NCBI GenBank assembly: GCA_022839625.1
Contig: JALHJL010000027.1
Span: 17,004-81,003, forward strand
Direction of reading: 5' to 3'
Source: Phycisphaerales bacterium
Lineage (GTDB): Bacteria; Planctomycetota; Phycisphaerae; UBA1845; Fen-1342
DNA: 64,000 bases
A model generated the notes under the pieces. That model made no database searches. It was given only the letters and a program-made list of their open reading frames with translations, and had not been told where the DNA came from. Positions 60,893 through 64,000 of the stretch are shown here, one piece after another (within the stretch, counting starts at the first letter, position 1; each line of letters begins with the position of its first letter). The translations under genes and the position numbers were made by a program.

Positions 60893-61626
60893 GTACGTGG
60901 GCATCAGGGAAAACGGAACGCACGGTGCCGTACCTGCCGGCACGCGAAATCGAGCGCCGCGCGATGGCGCTGTTGGCGGACTACGAGCGCCGGCACGGAC
61001 CGGTGAAGGAGCCGCCCGTGCCGATCGACGAGATCCTGGAACTCCATCTCGGCCTGCAGCTCGAATTCGGCGATTTGCGTGAACGGCTGGGCCGGCCCGG
61101 CGTGTTGGGCGCCCTGCTGACCAACGAGCGGTGCGTCGCCATCGACGGTCATCTCGACCCGAACACGCACCCACGGCAGGAAGCGCGCTACCGCTTCACG
61201 TTGGCACACGAGGTGGGCCATTGGGTCCTGCACCGTCACCTGCAGGGCGCGACGCTGGTGGAGCTGGCAACCGAGCACACTTCGCACAGCGGGCGCAGCC
61301 GCGAGCGGCAGCGGATCGAGGTCCAAGCGAACCTCTTTGCATCGTGCCTGCTCATGCCGCGGCTGCTCGTTCGCCAGGTCTGGCGCGACATTCGTGGCGG
61401 CGACAGCCCATTCTGCATCGACGCGGTCGATGAACGCAGTTCGTACGCCACGTTGCGCGCGGTGCTGCGCTCCGTGCTTTCGCCGTATGACGAACGCGGC
61501 CCCGACGATGTGCTGCTGGAGCATTTTAGCCGGCCGTTTGCCGTCCGCTTTCAGGTGTCCGCAGAGGCGATGCGCATCCGCCTCGAGCAGCTGCAGCTGG
61601 TGATCCGGGCCGACCGCAGAAGGTAG
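60889..61626 (+). CDS. immA: ImmA/IrrE metallopeptidase
   Basis: A 245-residue protein with the ImmA/IrrE HExxH core RFTLAHEVGHWVLHRH (H107-E108-x-x-H111) and an upstream helical domain (EIERRAMALLADYERRHG, PVPIDEILELHLGLQLEF). The C-terminus is extended beyond the minimal protease domain. ImmA proteases cleave the XRE repressor in response to DNA damage or cell-cell signals. The GTG start overlaps the XRE stop. Confidence 0.85.
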   Translation: MSTWASGKTERTVPYLPAREIERRAMALLADYERRHGPVKEPPVPIDEILELHLGLQLEFGDLRERLGRPGVLGALLTNERCVAIDGHLDPNTHPRQEARYRFTLAHEVGHWVLHRHLQGATLVELATEHTSHSGRSRERQRIEVQANLFASCLLMPRLLVRQVWRDIRGGDSPFCIDAVDERSSYATLRAVLRSVLSPYDERGPDDVLLEHFSRPFAVRFQVSAEAMRIRLEQLQLVIRADRRR

Positions 61627-61698
61627 CGGCGACCGCGGCTTGTTTTTTTGTCCACAGTGTTTACCGGCCAATACACAGGCGATTCAGGGAACGGAAGC

Positions 61699-62073
61699 AT
61701 GAGTAGGAACAGCACCAGGTCCGGGCCGCCGGTCGCTCCTGGCACGGATGCCAGCGTGCGCAACCTGCGCCCGGATGAACAGAAGCTGATCGCGCTTTCG
61801 CGTCGGGTAGGGTATGGCTGGCTGACGAACATCGCCGTGCGGGACGGCCAGCTCGTGTTCACAGCACAGCCGCGCGCCCGGCGGAAGTTCCGGCTCGGCA
61901 AGCCCGAAGCGGGACGCCACACGCAGCCGATGTCGGAGGATTTCAAGCTCAAGGCGCATCACCTCGATCTGATCGAGCGGCTGCGCCGCGTGCGGAACGG
62001 CATGATCGTCAGCATCGAAGTGCAGGACGGCCTGCCGGTCGATCTGACGCTTGAGGAGGACGTCGACGTGTAG
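61699..62073 (+). CDS. Hypothetical protein with internal repeat
   Basis: A 124-residue protein. Two similar segments, GYGWLTNIAVRDGQLVF near residues 34-50 and NGMIVSIEVQDGLPVDL near 102-118, suggest an internally duplicated small beta domain. The ATG at 61,699 has GGAACGGAAG upstream. No known family. It lies between ImmA and the sigma factor and has no clear function. Confidence 0.45.
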   Translation: MSRNSTRSGPPVAPGTDASVRNLRPDEQKLIALSRRVGYGWLTNIAVRDGQLVFTAQPRARRKFRLGKPEAGRHTQPMSEDFKLKAHHLDLIERLRRVRNGMIVSIEVQDGLPVDLTLEEDVDV

Positions 62074-62130
62074 CCCGGTTCACGCCCGGTCCAGTGTGCT
62101 CAAGACCAGATAAACGACTCGTCAACTGAC

Positions 62131-62200
62131 TGGCCGCGAACGCGGAGGTCGTTGGGTGTCGCCGTAGCCGGCGATCGCTCAACCCTCCGCATCGCGGCCA
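62131..62200 (+). ncRNA. Long imperfect hairpin in the sigma-factor leader
   Basis: A 70-nt stem-loop: TGGCCGCGA/TCGCGGCCA (9 bp), CGGAGG/CCTCCG (6 bp), GTTGGG/CTCAAC (6 bp with a wobble) and TCGCCG/CGGCGA (6 bp) closing on TAGC. Its inner CGGAGG/CCTCCG arms are complementary to those of the second hairpin at 62,244-62,261. This permits mutually exclusive foldings. It is a strong candidate regulatory RNA. Confidence 0.6.
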
Positions 62201-62243
62201 GCGCCCTTTCTGCGCGCTGAGTTCGGCTGACACCCACGGCCCC

Positions 62244-62261
62244 GCCTCCGGCCCCGGAGGC
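62244..62261 (+). promoter_or_regulatory. Ribosome-binding-site hairpin of the sigma factor
   Basis: GCCTCCGG and CCGGAGGC form a stem whose second arm contains the GGAGG ribosome-binding site of the gene at 62,267, 6 nt before the ATG. With this fold the site is hidden. The alternative arms of the upstream hairpin (CCTCCG at 62,184-62,189) can pair with the same GGAGG, so both structures block it in different ways. RNA folding should be tested. Confidence 0.55.
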
Positions 62262-62266
62262 AACCA

Positions 62267-62836
62267 ATGTCAGCCCCTCAGCCCAGTGTCCTCAATGACT
62301 ACGTTCAACAGCTCATTCGCGTGAAAGCGCGCTACCTCGCCCGGCAGCCCGGCTTCTCGCGCAGCGACGAGGAGGATCTCCGCCAGGAAATTACGAAGCG
62401 CCTGCTGGAGCGCGCGCATCGTTTCGATGCGCGCCGTGCGTCACTGAACACATTTGTCGATCGGGTGGTCGCGTCGCTGGTGGTCTCGATTCTGCGGGAG
62501 CATCGCCGCCAAAAACGCGCTGCGGGGAACACAACCGTGTCGATCGACACGCACGCTATGCGCGCCGCAGACGGGCGCACGCCGCTCCGTGACCACCTGG
62601 AGGCGGCCGACGTGCAACGTCGACTCGTGGGTAGCCCCGCCGATTACGACCCAGAGCGCGAGGCAGCCGTGCGTATCGCGCTGTGCGCGCTTCCTCCCGA
62701 GCTGCGGAGCATCTGCGAGCGCCTCATGGATGTCCCGGCCGCGACGGCCGCACGGCAACTCGGCCTTACCCGGCACCAGGTGCTCAAGGCGATCAGCGCC
62801 ATCCGGAGCCACTTCCGCGCGGCCGGCCTTGAATGA
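62267..62836 (+). CDS. Sigma-70-like RNA polymerase factor
   Basis: A 189-residue sigma factor. Region 2 shows EEDLRQEITKRLLERAHRFDARRA, SLNTFVDRVVASLVVSILREHRRQ. Region 4 has ALCALPPELRSICERLMDVPAATAARQLGLTRHQVLKAISAIR-type helix-turn-helix (split above 20 residues here). The short linker is typical of phage or group IV sigma factors. Translation is probably RNA-regulated by the leader hairpins. It lies inside the right part of the island. Confidence 0.75.
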   Translation: MSAPQPSVLNDYVQQLIRVKARYLARQPGFSRSDEEDLRQEITKRLLERAHRFDARRASLNTFVDRVVASLVVSILREHRRQKRAAGNTTVSIDTHAMRAADGRTPLRDHLEAADVQRRLVGSPADYDPEREAAVRIALCALPPELRSICERLMDVPAATAARQLGLTRHQVLKAISAIRSHFRAAGLE

Positions 62837-62866
62837 TGCGCCGCTGTCCGACAGCCGCACTCGCCT

Positions 62867-62885
62867 CGGCGTATGTAACCAGCAG
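62867..62885. repeat. Right copy of 19-bp direct repeat (candidate attR)
   Basis: Identical to 47,054-47,072 in sequence and direction, 30 nt after the sigma factor stop. It marks the putative right end of the 15.8-kb island. The sequence beyond it (62,922 on) resembles phage early genes rather than island cargo. Confidence 0.55.
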
Positions 62886-62921
62886 ACGCCGTGGCGATGC
62901 GGCGCAGGAGCGGAGCGGACC

Positions 62922-63221
62922 ATGACCACGGACGTGTACCGATTCGAGTTTGACGACCGCGCGACGCGCGAGGAGGCGGAGTTGACGCTGCACCTTGCTA
63001 CGTACGCGGTCGAAGGCCTGTTCGGCGCTGCGCGGGTCCGCATGGACGCCGGCTACCACGTCGACGAGCCGCGCCATGCCATCACAATCGACGGCACGAC
63101 CGATGTGGGGGCCGCGCTCGTGCAGGTCTTCACCAGTCTGGCGCTCCGCGAATTCGGTGAAGAGGCCTTCCGCGTGCGGCGCATGCCGGCTCCCGCTGCA
63201 GCCGAAGGGAGGGCGGCGTGA
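62922..63221 (+). CDS. Small hypothetical protein
   Basis: A 99-residue, acidic-leaning protein with alternating strands and helices (VYRFEFDDRATREEAELTLH, GYHVDEPRHAITIDGTTDVG). No family was recognised. It overlaps the nuclease gene by GTGA and follows GGAGCGGA. Its start is 37 nt past the right repeat. Its partner suggests a phage recombination cassette. Confidence 0.5.
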   Translation: MTTDVYRFEFDDRATREEAELTLHLATYAVEGLFGAARVRMDAGYHVDEPRHAITIDGTTDVGAALVQVFTSLALREFGEEAFRVRRMPAPAAAEGRAA

Positions 63222-64000
63222 GTCACGGTCCGGCGAATTGTCCCGAATTCGACGCGCCCAATGGCGTGCCGCTGGTGCGCCTCGGCCAGGGCGATTTCAC
63301 GCGGGACATCTGGGGCACGGACGCGCCCGCCCCGGACACCCGGGCAGCTAAGAACTTGCTGACGTTCTCGGCGCTGAACACGTTCCGCAACTGCGCCCGG
63401 AAGTACAAGCACCGCTACGTCGATCAGCTTCAACCGCGCGAGAAACCCGAAAGCCTCTCGTTCGGCAGCATGATGCACGGCGCGCTGGAACGCTGGTATC
63501 GACCGGCGGACAACGCGAACCGGCTGTGGACCGTGCTCGAGTTCCTCGATGCGCAGTTCCCGCAGCGCGACCACGACCCCGTCCAGAAACACCGGTGGCA
63601 CCTGGCGCGCGCCATGCTGGTCGGCTACGCCCAGCGCTACCCGAGCGAAGACTTCGAGATCGTCGAGGTCGAGAAGGAGTTCACCGGCGAGATTCGCAAT
63701 CCGGATACGGGTCGCCCGAGCCAGACGTTCGTGATGGCCGGCAAGGCGGACGGCATCGTTCGGGCGGGCGGCGAGCTGTACCTGCTCGAGCACAAGACGG
63801 CCGGCTCGGTCGATGCCAACTACCTCGACAAGCTGTGGACCGACACGCAGATCGCGCTCTATTCGTACTACCTGCGGCAGATCGGCTACCCGATCGTCGG
63901 CGTGCTCTACAACGTGCTGCTGAAGACGCGCCTGAAGCAGCGCGAAGGCGAGACGCAGGAAGAGTACGAAGCGCGGCGCGCCGAACTGGCCGCGAAGAAC
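63218..64000 (+). CDS. PD-(D/E)XK nuclease, RecB/Cas4-type (partial, runs off the window)
   Basis: An open reading frame of at least 261 residues, cut by the window end. The motif FVMAGKADGIVRAGGELYLLEHKT has D178 and E191-x-K193, and QIALYSYYL (Q211...Y215) supplies the C-terminal motif of the RecB/Cas4 nuclease family. The N-terminal LTFSALNTFRNCARKYKHRY is the usual conserved helix. GTG start overlaps the upstream stop. It probably serves as a phage or plasmid recombination exonuclease. Confidence 0.8.
   Translation, partial: MSHGPANCPEFDAPNGVPLVRLGQGDFTRDIWGTDAPAPDTRAAKNLLTFSALNTFRNCARKYKHRYVDQLQPREKPESLSFGSMMHGALERWYRPADNANRLWTVLEFLDAQFPQRDHDPVQKHRWHLARAMLVGYAQRYPSEDFEIVEVEKEFTGEIRNPDTGRPSQTFVMAGKADGIVRAGGELYLLEHKTAGSVDANYLDKLWTDTQIALYSYYLRQIGYPIVGVLYNVLLKTRLKQREGETQEEYEARRAELAAKN

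Overview
The window is a GC-rich bacterial chromosome segment. The organism is most likely a planctomycete-type bacterium, at moderate confidence. The reasons are a DUF2924 plus serine-recombinase cassette of the kind frequent in Planctomycetota, a transposase remnant of a planctomycete type, phage structural genes of unusual families, and split pntAA/pntAB/pntB genes beside a FixL/FixJ pair. No rRNA, convincing tRNA or CRISPR array was seen. This assignment is inference, since no database was searched.

Layout. (1) About 1-14,800, plus strand: a compact phage or prophage late module. It holds an HNH homing endonuclease, a DUF2190 capsid-decoration protein, head-tail and tail genes, a tail tube protein, a tail chaperone pair with a likely translational frameshift, a RebB-like protein, a tape measure, baseplate/fibre-like proteins including a 962-residue cysteine-rich protein, and a TOPRIM protein. 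(2) About 14,800-28,200: core chromosomal genes for redox, ion homeostasis and stress. They are a proton-translocating transhydrogenase, a HEAT-like protein, a two-component system, two Rnk/GreA-like proteins, a NhaR-like regulator with a CPA1 antiporter, glutamate dehydrogenase with a structured leader, a hibernation-factor-like protein and a NifX-like protein. (3) About 28,250-45,200, almost all minus strand: a mobile element. It has a serine recombinase with an apparent in-frame deletion, a primase-polymerase/SF3 helicase, small DNA-binding proteins, and a type III restriction-modification operon (res, OLD-like ATPase, mod). The mod gene is split by a 23-bp tandem duplication. (4) About 45,200-47,100: a palindrome-rich gap and a DUF3800 gene. 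(5) About 47,050-62,890: a probable integrated defence island bounded by a perfect 19-bp direct repeat. It holds a recombinase cassette (small ORF, DUF2924, serine recombinase, helix-turn-helix protein), then one operon of a GNAT-ABC ATPase fusion (COG2401-like) and DISARM-type genes drmE, drmA, drmB and drmC, then an XRE/ImmA pair and a sigma factor with an elaborate RNA leader. (6) 62,900-64,000: a small gene and the start of a RecB/Cas4-type PD-(D/E)XK nuclease that runs off the window.

How it fits together. Two mobile units carry different defence systems beside a phage module. The most notable system is the 49.9-60.2 kb operon. It looks like class 2 DISARM (drmE-drmA-drmB-drmC), but no DNA methyltransferase is visible in the operon. 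In its place, and overlapping drmE by 20 nt, sits a GNAT acyltransferase fused to an ABC ATPase. A Mom-like DNA modification replacing methylation as the self mark is a testable hypothesis.
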